A stretch of DNA of 64,000 nt. Source: CAWHQZ01 sp963831645. Lineage in GTDB: Bacteria > Pseudomonadota > Alphaproteobacteria > Rhizobiales > Aestuariivirgaceae. The notes beneath the pieces were generated by a model that was not told where the DNA came from, searched no databases, and was given only the letters and a program-made list of their open reading frames with translations. Positions 8,258-16,936 of the stretch are shown here, in pieces. The translations under genes and the position numbers were made by a program. The stretch is taken from contig CAWHQZ010000028.1 in NCBI GenBank assembly GCA_963831645.1, forward strand, positions 310,001-374,000, read 5' to 3'. Position 1 is the first letter of the stretch. The number at the start of each line of letters is the position of its first letter.

Positions 8258-8917
8258 CTACGTCTGCCTCGAACTTGGCTTTGATGTCCGCGCGCCTCGT
8301 CTCGTTAGGCGAGCTGCAAGGTTTGCCGTGTGGTGATCCACGACAGCTTTGAGATTGGTTCCGATGACCCGGAGGCGGCGTGTGTGTGAGGCGACGAGAG
8401 CACCGATCATCTCGTCGAAAAGTGCACCAACCTCGACGCTGAGGAGCGCTTCCTCGACGCCTGCGCGGGCAAGATGTCGCCGATATATGTCGAGCACGGC
8501 GAGCAGTTTTCCGTTGAGCTCGCGATTCAGGGCTGGGGTCAGACCGCGAGGTCTGGTCCCGCTCAGGAGATAGAGGCTGAGGTCGAGGTCTCTCGGGTTC
8601 TCATCATAGAAGTCAACGAGCGCACGAAACGCACCGTCCAAGGCCAGAACGGGATCGGCTTCGTCAGGAGCGGCCGCGCTCACGCGAGTGAGCAGCTGGT
8701 CGAGCGACTCGGCAAGGATGTCAGCGTACAGCTCTTCCTTGTTCGCATAGTGGAAGTAGATCGCGCCGGTCGTGTAGCCGGCCAGCTTTGCGATCTCGCG
8801 AACAGACGCTCCGTCCAACCCGGTCTCGGCAAACAGCTTCTTCGCGGACGACCTGATGAGGTCCCGCTTGATGCCATCAACCATCGTTTTGCGACGTGCC
8901 TTAGCATCAGTTGGCAT
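8258..8917 (-). CDS. TetR-family regulator of the acyl-CoA genes
   Basis: A 219-residue TetR/AcrR repressor. The N-terminal helix-turn-helix is clear: 'AKKLFAETGLDGASVREIAK' then 'LAGYTTGAIYFHYANKEELY'. The remaining ~150 residues form the ligand-binding helical domain. Start ATG 8917 follows AAGGAGATAGCTA. It shares a 109-base divergent promoter with the crotonase gene and lies 25 bases upstream of the acyl-CoA synthetase, with which it is probably co-transcribed. A perfect palindrome in the divergent promoter is its likely binding site, and an acyl-CoA is the likely inducer by analogy with FadR-type TetR proteins. Confidence 0.88.
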   Translation of the reverse strand: MPTDAKARRKTMVDGIKRDLIRSSAKKLFAETGLDGASVREIAKLAGYTTGAIYFHYANKEELYADILAESLDQLLTRVSAAAPDEADPVLALDGAFRALVDFYDENPRDLDLSLYLLSGTRPRGLTPALNRELNGKLLAVLDIYRRHLARAGVEEALLSVEVGALFDEMIGALVASHTRRLRVIGTNLKAVVDHHTANLAARLTRRGARTSKPSSRQT

Positions 8918-8957
8918 TAGCTATCTCCTTACCGGACGCATTGGCCACGAGTTGACT

Positions 8958-8974
8958 ACATAACGTTGTTATGT
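8958..8974. promoter_or_regulatory. TetR operator between divergent acyl-CoA genes
   Basis: A perfect inverted repeat, ACATAAC-GTT-GTTATGT, lies in the 109-base region between the tetR gene and the crotonase. Size and position fit a TetR-family operator controlling both directions. Confidence 0.7.
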
Positions 8975-9026
8975 TTAAGTAGCACTGAAATGTACCTTCC
9001 TCAAGCGAAAAAGGAGTGAGCGTCTC

Positions 9027-9833
9027 ATGTCAGTCCTAGTGATCGAGAAGAAAGACCGCATCGCCTACCTGCGCATGAACCGGCCGGAAGCGAAGAACGC
9101 CATCAACCACGAGCTGCATCTCGCGCTCTGCGCAGCATGGGACGACCTCGAGCGGGATAATTCTGTTGACGTAGTCATCATCACCGGTACGGGTGACGCC
9201 TTCTGCGGTGGGATGGACCTGAAGACCCACGTTACGGACTATGTGAACGCTACACCAGGCAAGGTCGCCGAATGGGTCAAGCTCGGACTTGGTGGCACTA
9301 CCCGTGGAAAGCACCGCTTCTCGAAGCCTGTGATCGCAGCCGTCAATGGATGGGCACTGGCTGGCGGTTTCGAGACCGCGCTGGCCGCCGACATCCGCAT
9401 CGCATCCGAAAGGGCACAGTTTGGATCGTTCGAGGCCCGGCGTGGCTTTCACCATGGCGATGGTGGCATCGCCCGGTTGGTCAATTTTTGTGGGGTTGGT
9501 ATCGCTCTTGAGATGTTGCTGACTGCTGAGCCCATCGATGCGCAGCGTGCGCTACAGATTAATCTGGTCTCGAAGGTCGTCCCGCACGACAAGCTGATGG
9601 AGACCGCAGAAGCGGTTGCGGGGACAATCCTTCGCAATGACCAAGTCTCGGTGCGTTCGGCCAAACAAGTCGTCCTGGATATGGTTGGCCGCACGCTTGA
9701 TGATCAGCTCTACAAAGAGGCCTATGCCGCTTACACGCTGATGGCGAGCAACCCAACAGTTCCAGCTCTCCTCAAGAAATTCTACGATAAGACGGACCGG
9801 GGTCGGCATGGAAAGAACGCCACGAGCCTGTGA
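9027..9833 (+). CDS. Enoyl-CoA hydratase/isomerase (crotonase family)
   Basis: A 268-residue crotonase-fold protein. 'YLRMNRPEAKNAINHEL' is the N-terminal family signature. 'GDAFCGGMDLKTH' contributes the first oxyanion-hole NH. 'AVNGWALAGGFETALAADIRIAS' contributes the second and the trimer core. The catalytic-loop region reads 'ARRGFHHGDGGIARLV' and lacks a clear copy of one or both hydratase glutamates, so the reaction may be other than classic hydration. AAAAGGAGTGAGCG precedes ATG 9027. Divergent from tetR and the acyl-CoA synthetase, with a palindrome in between. Confidence 0.85.
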   Translation: MSVLVIEKKDRIAYLRMNRPEAKNAINHELHLALCAAWDDLERDNSVDVVIITGTGDAFCGGMDLKTHVTDYVNATPGKVAEWVKLGLGGTTRGKHRFSKPVIAAVNGWALAGGFETALAADIRIASERAQFGSFEARRGFHHGDGGIARLVNFCGVGIALEMLLTAEPIDAQRALQINLVSKVVPHDKLMETAEAVAGTILRNDQVSVRSAKQVVLDMVGRTLDDQLYKEAYAAYTLMASNPTVPALLKKFYDKTDRGRHGKNATSL

Positions 9834-10130
9834 CGAACATCAATGCGTTGTTGGAGCGGTAGGCATGCTCGCAGCTGAAACCAGTTCCGTTCGGGAGTTG
9901 CTGTTATCGCTCTGTTAGCGCTGGCGGCAATTCCGTTCGGCATGATTTTCGGGGCAGAAACTCTACGCCATGGCCTGACGGTCGCCAAAATCATTCTTAC
10001 GTGCGCGGTCATTGGCCCGCAGTTTACGCCTGTCGGCTCTGGTAAAGCCCCGTTCGCCGGATACTATAGCAATCCCGATCGGTGACTCGCAAAAAGCGGC
10101 CGCGGCCGCTACTGGTGGCCGTGCATGGAG
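9834..10130. other. Non-coding stretch after the crotonase gene
   Basis: No convincing gene, RNA or repeat was found here. Short frames on both strands lack ribosome-binding sites and recognisable domains. Confidence 0.5.
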
Positions 10131-10317
10131 GGCATCGGCACGGCGGTGAGGTGGCCCACTACGCGCTCGCCACGGCAAGGGCGTGTCGCTCATCGGCGCC
10201 GTGGCGCCGATCATGTTGAAGACCCCGGCCAATCCGGGTGGCCTGCCCATCGAGGTGTTCGACGGCTTCCGCGAGCATCTCGTCAGACCCCGACCAAGTT
10301 CCGGTTGTGGCACATAG
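10131..10317 (+). pseudogene. Fragment of a non-haem chloroperoxidase-like alpha/beta hydrolase
   Basis: Two short frames read 'HGGEVAHY' and then, after a shift near 10165, 'ARHGKGVSLIGAVAPIMLKT' followed by PANPGGLPIEVFDGFREHL. These match the nucleophile-elbow to lid region of non-haem chloroperoxidases ('GGGEVARYxxRHG..RVxxxxLIGAVPPxMLKTxANPGGLPIEVFDG'). The nucleophilic serine motif and the rest of the ~275-residue protein are missing. It is a decayed remnant directly upstream of ugd. The 10318-10522 stretch shows nothing else. Confidence 0.65.
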
Positions 10318-10522
10318 CGTAACACGCTGGGCGTCCGCTTCCGGGGTATAGCGTCAGTTGGGCTATCCCTGCATGTGTTTGGCGAAGTGGCGGAACTCTG
10401 CTTAGGCAATAGGCTACGCTGCCGGGCCGCGACCGGAGGTGATTTCGCTTCACCGGAAAATGCGCTAGTGCCTCTCCATGCGCCGGTGGCGGCGCCGCCT
10501 CCCGTCCCTGAGAGATTTCGTC

Positions 10523-11861
10523 ATGAAGATTGCCATCGTCGGTGCAGGATATGTGGGACTGGTGTCGGGCGCATGCCTTGCCGAATTCGGCTATGACGTC
10601 GCTTGCATCGATCACGACACCGACCGCGTCCGCGAACTGCAGCAGGGCGGTGTGCCGATTCACGAGCCTGGGCTCGAGGACATGATGCGCGCCAACCGCA
10701 ATGTCGGCCGCCTGCGCTTTACCGCCGAGCTGGCGCCGGCGGTCGCCGGTGCCGATGTAGTGATGATTGCCGTCGGTACGCCGACGCGGCGCGGCGAGGA
10801 TGCAGCCGACCTCGCCTTCGTTCACAAGGCGGCCGACGAAATCGCCGCAGCGCTCAACGGCTACAAGGTCGTCGTGACCAAGTCGACGGTTCCGGTAGGT
10901 ACGACGCGCCAGCTGATGCACGAGATCGCCCGCCGCCGTCCCGGCATCGCGTTCGACATGGCCTCCAACCCGGAGTTTCTGCGCGAGGGTTCGGCGGTCA
11001 GTGATTTCCTGCAGCCCGACCGCGTCATCGTCGGCACCGAATCCGAACGCGCCCGCGACGTGCTGCGCCGGCTCTACCGACCGATCACTGCCGGCAACGT
11101 GCCGATCACCTTCACCGGAATCGAATCCGCCGAGCTCATCAAATATGCCGCCAACGGCTATCTCGCCATGCGCATCGCCTTCGTCAACGAGCTCGCCGAT
11201 CTGTGCGAGAGGGTGGGTGCGGACATTTCGGTAGTGACCCGCGGCATGGGACAGGACCGCCGCATCGGCCAGCACTATCTCCAGCCGGGTCCGGGGTTCG
11301 GCGGATCCTGTTTTCCGAAAGATACCCGGGCGCTCGCCGCGGCGGCGCGGGGACAGGGCAGCCCCTTCCGTCTCATGGATGCGGTAGTCGCCGCCAACGA
11401 CGGCCGCAAGGCGGCGCTGTGTGACCGCATCGTTGTCGCCATGGGCGGCAGCGCCGCCGGCCGGCGGATCGCCATCCTCGGCGTGGCGTTCAAGGCCGAC
11501 ACCGACGACGTGCGCGAGTTCGGCCGCCCTCGGCCTCATCCCCGAACTCAGGGCCAAAGGCGCATCGGTCGCCGCCTATGACCCGCATGCCGGTGCTGCC
11601 GGGGCGGCCGGCATCCCGGATGTCGTCTGGTGCAAGAATGCCTATGCGGCCGCGGAGGGCGCCGATGCAGTCGTCATTCTGACCGAGTGGAACGAGTTTC
11701 GCGGCCTCGACCTGAGCAAGCTCGCCGGCGTCATGGCCAGGCCGGTGATGATCGACCTGCGCAATCTCTACTCCCCGCACGATATGGCGCGGACTCCGTT
11801 TGTCTATCACAGCCTTGGCCGCGCCGTGACTTTGCCGCAACCCATCGCCGGCCCGGCATGA
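10523..11861 (+). CDS. ugd: UDP-glucose 6-dehydrogenase, frameshifted
   Basis: Oxidises UDP-glucose to UDP-glucuronate with two NAD+. The N-terminal Rossmann motif is 'MKIAIVGAGYVGLVSGACLA'. 'STVPVGTTRQL' and 'NPEFLREGSAVSDFLQPDR' are family signatures. 'GPGFGGSCFPKDTRAL' holds the catalytic cysteine. 'VAFKADTDDVRE' opens the C-terminal NAD-type domain, where the frame breaks at about 11520: GAGTTCGGCC, where GAGTCGGCC would restore RESAALGLIPEL. The last ~110 residues are in the new frame. Total length is one base over a multiple of three (445 residues if repaired). Only four bases separate it from the epimerase gene, giving a UDP-glucose to UDP-galacturonate operon for surface polysaccharide or lipid A/LPS core. 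Confidence 0.9.
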
Positions 11862-11865
11862 AAAA

Positions 11866-12858
11866 ATGAGGGTTCTCATTACGGGGGTTGCGGGCTTCCT
11901 CGGCTACCATGTGGCCGCCCGGCTTCTCGGCGATGGCGCAACGGTAAGCGGATTGGACAACCTGTCTCCCTACTACGATATCGGGTTGAAACAGGCTCGT
12001 CTCAGCGACCTGAAGAACCGCTTCGGCTTCGTGGCCGCCAACATCGACATCACCGAGCGGGAACTGCTGGAGGACTTCACGGCAGCCGCCGCGCCCGAGG
12101 TCGTCATCCATTTCGCCGCCCAGGCGGGCGTTCGCTTCAGCATCACCAGCCCGCAGTCCTATGTCGCCAGCAATCTCGTGGGCTTCGCCAACCTGCTCGA
12201 GATCTGCCGGCGGAATCCGCCCGGGCACCTGCTTTACGCCTCGTCGAGCTCCGTATACGGAGCAAGCCGCCGGCAGCCGCTCCGCGAGGCAGATCCCGTC
12301 TCCCGGCCCGTGTCCTTCTATGCAGCCACCAAGCTCGCCAACGAGGCGATGGCGCACAGCTACAGTCACCTCTATGGCATTCCGGCCACCGGCCTGCGCT
12401 TCTTCACGGTCTATGGCGAATGGGGCCGGCCCGACATGGCGTTCTTCGACTTCGCCAGCAGGATGCGCGAGGGCCGCCCCATCCGGGTGTTCAACAACGG
12501 CGACCTGGCGCGGGACTTCACGTACGTCGATGATGCCGTCGAGGCGGTGGTACGGCTGATTGACAAGCCGCCCCGGCCCGACGCCGCCGCAGGCGCGGCG
12601 CCCCATCGCATCGTCAACGTCGCTTCCGGCCGGCGCGTTGCCCTGCTCGAGTTCATCGCGGCGCTCGAGAAGGCGCTCGACTGCCGTGCCGAGAAGATCT
12701 TTGAAGGCATGCAGCCCGGCGACGTGCCCGAGACCTGGGCCGATACGAGCGTGCTCGAGAAGCTGACCGGCTTCACTCCCCGTTTTGCCGTGGCCGAAGG
12801 CGTCGAACGGTTCGGCCGATGGTTCCGCTCCTATGGGGCAAAGCACGACGTCCCGTAA
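11866..12858 (+). CDS. UDP-glucuronate 4-epimerase (NAD-dependent epimerase)
   Basis: A 330-residue extended SDR. The N-terminal glycine motif is in 'MRVLITGVAGFLGYHVA'. 'SSSSVYG' gives the catalytic Ser/Thr position and 'FYAATKLANE' the YxxxK dyad. The segment 'LSPYYDIGLKQARLSDL' is characteristic of UDP-glucuronate 4-epimerases rather than UDP-glucose 4-epimerases. Together with the adjacent ugd it would make UDP-galacturonate. It is translated directly after ugd and converges on a GFA gene 24 bases away. Confidence 0.88.
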   Translation: MRVLITGVAGFLGYHVAARLLGDGATVSGLDNLSPYYDIGLKQARLSDLKNRFGFVAANIDITERELLEDFTAAAAPEVVIHFAAQAGVRFSITSPQSYVASNLVGFANLLEICRRNPPGHLLYASSSSVYGASRRQPLREADPVSRPVSFYAATKLANEAMAHSYSHLYGIPATGLRFFTVYGEWGRPDMAFFDFASRMREGRPIRVFNNGDLARDFTYVDDAVEAVVRLIDKPPRPDAAAGAAPHRIVNVASGRRVALLEFIAALEKALDCRAEKIFEGMQPGDVPETWADTSVLEKLTGFTPRFAVAEGVERFGRWFRSYGAKHDVP

Positions 12859-12882
12859 CGAGAATCCGCTTCTCCTTTGCCG

Positions 12883-13278
12883 TCACTCCGTGTGCTCGAC
12901 ATCATCTCCCGCCACGACCGCCCAGCCATGGCGGCGTGATTCATGGACGGAGAACCTCGGCTGGCCGAATGACGGGTCGGCGAAGCAGCCAACGGCAACG
13001 CCGACAAATCCTGGTACTGCGCTGTTGATGTAGAAGACGGTCGAACCGCAGCCGGCGCAGAAGCCGAAGTCGAGCAGGGCGCCGCTGTCCGCCGTCCTGG
13101 AAAAGTGACGGGGGGAGCCCTCGACCTGAACGCGACTCTCCGGAAACCGGGCCTGCGCGCCGAAGGCGCTTCCGGTTCTTTTCTGGCAGTCCAGGCAATG
13201 GCAAACCGATAGACGCACCGGCTCGCCTTCGCAGGTAACACGAAGTTCGCCACAGCTGCACGTCGCCACCCGTCTCAT
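12883..13278 (-). CDS. GFA-family zinc protein (formaldehyde-activating enzyme/CENP-V fold)
   Basis: A 131-residue beta-rich zinc protein. Metal cysteines lie in 'CSCGEL', 'CHCLDCQKRTGSAFG' and 'FCAGCGSTVFY', the standard GFA pattern. Some members bind glutathione-formaldehyde adducts but most are uncharacterised, so no substrate is claimed. Its ATG overlaps the pgi stop by four bases, so it is probably co-translated with pgi. Confidence 0.85.
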   Translation of the reverse strand: MRRVATCSCGELRVTCEGEPVRLSVCHCLDCQKRTGSAFGAQARFPESRVQVEGSPRHFSRTADSGALLDFGFCAGCGSTVFYINSAVPGFVGVAVGCFADPSFGQPRFSVHESRRHGWAVVAGDDVEHTE

Positions 13279-14933
13279 CGTTCGTCGCTCCTCAACTGCC
13301 TCAGATGCTCCAGGAGACCCCGGGTCGATGGGTCAAGCCCGCTCGTCACTTTCCCGCCCCGCACCGCGGGAAGAAGGGCGGTCGCAAGCTCTTTGCCCAG
13401 CTCCACCCCCCACTGGTCGAACGGATTGATGTTCCAGATTGTCGCCTCCACGAACACCCGGTGCTCATAGAGAGCGATGATGCTGCCGAGAGTTCCGGGA
13501 TCGAGCTTGCCATAGGCGATGGTGATTGACGGACGATTGCCGGAGCACTCGCGGTGCGGCGCAAGCCGCCTCGCTTCCGCAGCACTCCGGCCCTGCTCCA
13601 GGAGCTGGGCTTCCGCCTCCGCGCGCGTGCGGCCGCGCAACAGCGCCTGCGACTGGGCAAGGCAGTTGGCGATCAGCAGGTCGTGGTGCGACCTGAGGTC
13701 CGGCTCGTGGCCTTGCCCGGCGATGAGAAACTCTACCGGGATGACATCGGTCCCCTGGTGCAGGAGCTGGAAGAACGCGTGCTGGCCGCTGGCGCCGGGC
13801 TCGCCCCAGACGACGGGTCCGGTCGCCCGCGCGGCCCGAACGCCGGTCAGCGTGACGCTCTTGCCGTTCGACTCCATGTCGAGCTGCTGCAGATAGGCCG
13901 GCAGCAGTTCCAGCCGCTGGTCATAGGGGATGACGGCGCGCGAGCCGAAGCCGCATACGTCGCGATGCCAGACGCCGATGAGCCCCAGGAGCATCGGCAG
14001 GTTCTCGCGCGGCGGCGCGGCGCGGAAATGTTCATCGACGGCGTGCGCGCCGGACAGGAAATCGGCGAATTTCGGAAAGCCGATGGCGATCATCAGCGGC
14101 AGTCCGATCGCCGACCACACCGAATAGCGCCCGCCGACCCAGTCCCAGAACCCGAACGTCCGTTCCGGCGCGATGCCGAATTGGGCGACCTTGTCGAGGG
14201 CTGTCGAGATGGCCGCGAAATGTTTCCCCACCGCCTGCTCGCCGAGCCGATCAGAGATCCACTGCCGCGCCGTCGCGGCGTTGGTCATCGTTTCGATGGT
14301 CGTGAAGGTCTTGGATGCGATGAGGAACAGCGTGTTCGCAGGCTCGAGCCTCGCCAGCGCATCGGCGATGTGGGCGCCATCGACGTTGGAGACGAAATGC
14401 AGCCGCGGGCCATCGTGATAGGGGCTGAGCGCCCGGGTGGTCATCGCGGGTCCGAGGTCGGAGCCTCCGATGCCGATGTTGACGACATCGCTGAAACGCT
14501 TGCCGCAGGCCGCGGTGATACTGCCGGAACGGACACCCTCGGAAAATTCTCCGAGCCGCAACAGGCTTTCGCTGACTTCTCCCATCACGTCGCGGCCCGC
14601 CCACAGCATCGGCCTCATGGACCGGTTGCGCAGGGCCACGTGGAGCGCCGCCCGCCGCTCGGTTGCGTTGACCGGTTCGCCGGCGAACATCTGATCGCGC
14701 CGCGCCGTCACCCGGGCAGCCTCGGCGAGCGCCACGAGGAGGCGCATCGTCTCGGTGTTGACCAGGCATTTCGACCAGTCGAGCAGGATCTCCCCCAGCC
14801 GCGCCGAAAAGCTGTTGAAGCGGCCGGGATCGGCGCCGAAGATAGCCCGCATGTCGTGCGGCGCGGCCGTCCGGTGATGTTCGGCAAGTGCGCGGAAGGC
14901 GGTATCGACCGCGACTTCGCGCGGAGCCTTCAT
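13275..14933 (-). CDS. pgi: Glucose-6-phosphate isomerase
   Basis: A 552-residue cytoplasmic enzyme interconverting glucose-6-phosphate and fructose-6-phosphate. Landmarks in order: 'GIGGSDLGPAM' (phosphate-binding SIS region), 'ASKTFTTIETM' (phosphate-binding Ser/Thr), 'FGFWDWVGGRYSVWSAIGLP' (family signature with base and Arg), 'SNGKSVTL', and 'GQHAFFQLLHQGT' with the ring-opening histidine. Length is the family norm. In organisms using the Entner-Doudoroff route it feeds carbon back towards zwf, encoded at 48.4 kb here. Confidence 0.95.
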   Translation of the reverse strand: MKAPREVAVDTAFRALAEHHRTAAPHDMRAIFGADPGRFNSFSARLGEILLDWSKCLVNTETMRLLVALAEAARVTARRDQMFAGEPVNATERRAALHVALRNRSMRPMLWAGRDVMGEVSESLLRLGEFSEGVRSGSITAACGKRFSDVVNIGIGGSDLGPAMTTRALSPYHDGPRLHFVSNVDGAHIADALARLEPANTLFLIASKTFTTIETMTNAATARQWISDRLGEQAVGKHFAAISTALDKVAQFGIAPERTFGFWDWVGGRYSVWSAIGLPLMIAIGFPKFADFLSGAHAVDEHFRAAPPRENLPMLLGLIGVWHRDVCGFGSRAVIPYDQRLELLPAYLQQLDMESNGKSVTLTGVRAARATGPVVWGEPGASGQHAFFQLLHQGTDVIPVEFLIAGQGHEPDLRSHHDLLIANCLAQSQALLRGRTRAEAEAQLLEQGRSAAEARRLAPHRECSGNRPSITIAYGKLDPGTLGSIIALYEHRVFVEATIWNINPFDQWGVELGKELATALLPAVRGGKVTSGLDPSTRGLLEHLRQLRSDER

Positions 14934-14955
14934 GCCTGCGCGGCTCGAAGGATTT

Positions 14956-15043
14956 CGTCATTCCGGCGCAAGCCGGAATCCCGCTTTCTTGCGACTGCCA
15001 AGCGGGACCCCGGCTTTCGCCCCGGCTTTCGCCGGGGTGACGA
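14956..15043. repeat. Dispersed palindromic repeat pair
   Basis: Upstream of pgi there is CGTCATTCCGGCGCAAGCCG-type palindrome (14956-14981), followed by a second palindrome CCCCGGCTTTCGCCGGGGTGAC (to 15043). The first is repeated in opposite orientation at 40709-40732. This is the REP/REPIN-like element common in proteobacterial genomes. Confidence 0.75.
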
Positions 15044-15085
15044 TGACGAGCGGGCGAAAGCCCTGGACACACGAAACATGCGTGA

Positions 15086-16045
15086 TCAGCTTCCCGTCCC
15101 GATCGCCGAGACGATGGTGCGGGCGTTGTGGCGCATCATTTCGATGTAGGTGGCAGCCGGTCCGTCGCCGGCCGACAGGGCATCGGAATAGAGCGAGCCG
15201 CCGACCTTCATCCCGGTTTCCCGCCCGATCTGTTCGATGAGGCGCTGGTCGCTGATGTTTTCGACGAAGATCGCCGCCGCCTTGTCATGGCGGATTTGTC
15301 TGATGAGATTCGCCACGTCGGCTGCCGAGGCCTCCAATTCCGTCGACACGCCCTCGGGCGCCAGAAAGGTGATGCCGTATTCCCTGGCGAAGTAGCCGAA
15401 AGCATCATGGTTGCTGATGACCCGGCGCCGGTCGGACGGCGTTCGCGCGACGGCGTCCCTGATCTCCTTGTCGACGGCTGCGAGCTCGTCCACATAGCGG
15501 CCGGCGTTGGCCTGGTAGGCTTGGCAGTTTTCCGGGTCGGCCGCGCACAGGGCCTTGGCGATGTTGCCGACGTAGATCTTCGCGTTGACGACGCTCTGCC
15601 AGCCGTGCGGATCGACCGCTTCATGGCCTTCTTCAGGGCCTTCCTCGTGCTTCGCCTCCTGGCTCTCCGTTTCATGCTCGTGGTGCTCGCCGCCGGCGAA
15701 GGCGATGGTGGCGATGCCCGCCGACGCCTCGATGACCGGCGCCCTGGAGCCCGCCGCCTCCACCACCCGTTCCATCCAGCCCTCGAAGCCGAGGCCGTTG
15801 ACGAACACGACATCGGCCGCCGCCACCTCGCGGGCGTCTTCCGGTCTGGGCTCGTAGACATGCGCATCGCCGTTGGGGCCAACGATGACATGCAGCGTCA
15901 CAAGGTCGCCGCCGACGTTGCGGACCATGTCGCCGAGGATGGAGAAGCTGGCGACCGCCCTGACCGGCCCGGCCAGCGCCGGGACGGCCGAAAGGAGCGA
16001 GACCGCCGTCAGGCAGGCAAGGGTGATTTTCTTCACATCGTTCAT
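15086..16045 (-). CDS. znuA: Zinc ABC transporter periplasmic binding protein
   Basis: A 319-residue cluster A-I metal-binding lipoprotein-type or periplasmic protein. A cleavable signal peptide ends near 'VPALAGPVRA'. Metal ligand motifs: 'NGDAHVYEPRPED' (first His), 'DPHGWQSV' (second His) and 'ISNHDAFGYFAREYG' (third His). The acidic/His-rich loop at about residues 119-146 (GEHHEHETESQEAKHEEG) is typical of zinc-specific ZnuA and separates it from manganese homologues. SD AAGAGGAG. Last gene of zur-znuC-znuB-znuA, 15 bases after znuB. Confidence 0.93.
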   Translation of the reverse strand: MNDVKKITLACLTAVSLLSAVPALAGPVRAVASFSILGDMVRNVGGDLVTLHVIVGPNGDAHVYEPRPEDAREVAAADVVFVNGLGFEGWMERVVEAAGSRAPVIEASAGIATIAFAGGEHHEHETESQEAKHEEGPEEGHEAVDPHGWQSVVNAKIYVGNIAKALCAADPENCQAYQANAGRYVDELAAVDKEIRDAVARTPSDRRRVISNHDAFGYFAREYGITFLAPEGVSTELEASAADVANLIRQIRHDKAAAIFVENISDQRLIEQIGRETGMKVGGSLYSDALSAGDGPAATYIEMMRHNARTIVSAIGTGS

Positions 16046-16060
16046 GATCGTCTCCTCTTC

Positions 16061-16936
16061 TTACGCGGTGCGATGACGATGATAGCTCTTGAGGCGCGCG
16101 CCGATGATGCCGCGCCGGCCGAACACCGCCGAAACGAGATAGATGGCGCCGGCGGTCAGGATGATTGCCGGGCTCGATGCGGCATCGAGGTGATAGGACA
16201 GCAGCAACCCGACGACGCCCGAAAGCATGCCGAACGCCACGGCGAGCGCGCACATCGGCAGCACCCTATTGGCCCAGAAGCGCGCCGCCGCCGCCGGCAA
16301 CATCATGATCCCGACGGAGAGCAGCGTGCCCAGGGCCTCGAAACCGCCCACCAGGTTGAGCACCACCAGCACCATGAACAGGTAGTGCACGAAGGGACCG
16401 GCGCCGCTGACGCTGCGCAGGAACATGGGATCGAGGCACTCCGCCACCAGCGCCCGCCACACGAGGATCAGGCAGGCGATGGTCCCGATGGAAATCGCGC
16501 CGATGAGATAGAGCGCCTGGTCGTTGAGGGCCAGCACGGTGCCGAACAGCACGTGCATCAGGTCGACGCTCGAGCCGCGGATCGACACGAGCAGTACACC
16601 CAGTGCGAGCGAAATGAGATAGAAGGCGGCGAGACTTGCGTCTTCCCGTTGCACCGTCAGGCGTGACACCACGCCGGCGGCCAGCGCTACCACCAGGCCC
16701 GCCACCAGGCCGCCGAACGTCATCGGCAGCACCTCGAGGCCTGCAACCACGAATCCGACTGCGGCGCCCGGCAGAATGGCGTGCGCCATGGCGTCGCCGG
16801 TCAGGCTCATGCGCCGCAGCATCAGGAACACCCCGATGGGACAGGCGCTGAGGCTCAACAGCACCGAGCCCAGCAGCGCGCGCCGCATGAAGGCGAATTC
16901 CGCGAATGGCAGCCAGAACACCTCGGCGGGGCTCAC
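16061..16936 (-). CDS. znuB: Zinc ABC transporter permease
   Basis: A 291-residue ABC-3 family permease with about eight hydrophobic spans. Conserved features include 'MRRMSLTGDAMAHAILPGAA' early and 'LLSVGIMMLPAAAARFW' late. The GTG start overlaps the znuC stop (GTGA), giving translational coupling. An upstream frame extension is simply the antisense of znuC and is not used. It forms the membrane channel for ZnuA-delivered zinc. Confidence 0.92.
   Translation of the reverse strand: MSPAEVFWLPFAEFAFMRRALLGSVLLSLSACPIGVFLMLRRMSLTGDAMAHAILPGAAVGFVVAGLEVLPMTFGGLVAGLVVALAAGVVSRLTVQREDASLAAFYLISLALGVLLVSIRGSSVDLMHVLFGTVLALNDQALYLIGAISIGTIACLILVWRALVAECLDPMFLRSVSGAGPFVHYLFMVLVVLNLVGGFEALGTLLSVGIMMLPAAAARFWANRVLPMCALAVAFGMLSGVVGLLLSYHLDAASSPAIILTAGAIYLVSAVFGRRGIIGARLKSYHRHRTA

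Noticed and set aside
10283..11557. A 424-codon minus-strand frame
   Set aside because: Antisense shadow of ugd; Gly/Arg/His-rich without motifs.
14956..15043. Possible CRISPR array from repeated CCGG palindromes
   Set aside because: Only two unequal palindromes without regular spacers; they match dispersed REP-like elements.
13554..15149. A 531-codon plus-strand frame
   Set aside because: Antisense to pgi and running into dispersed repeats; no domain.
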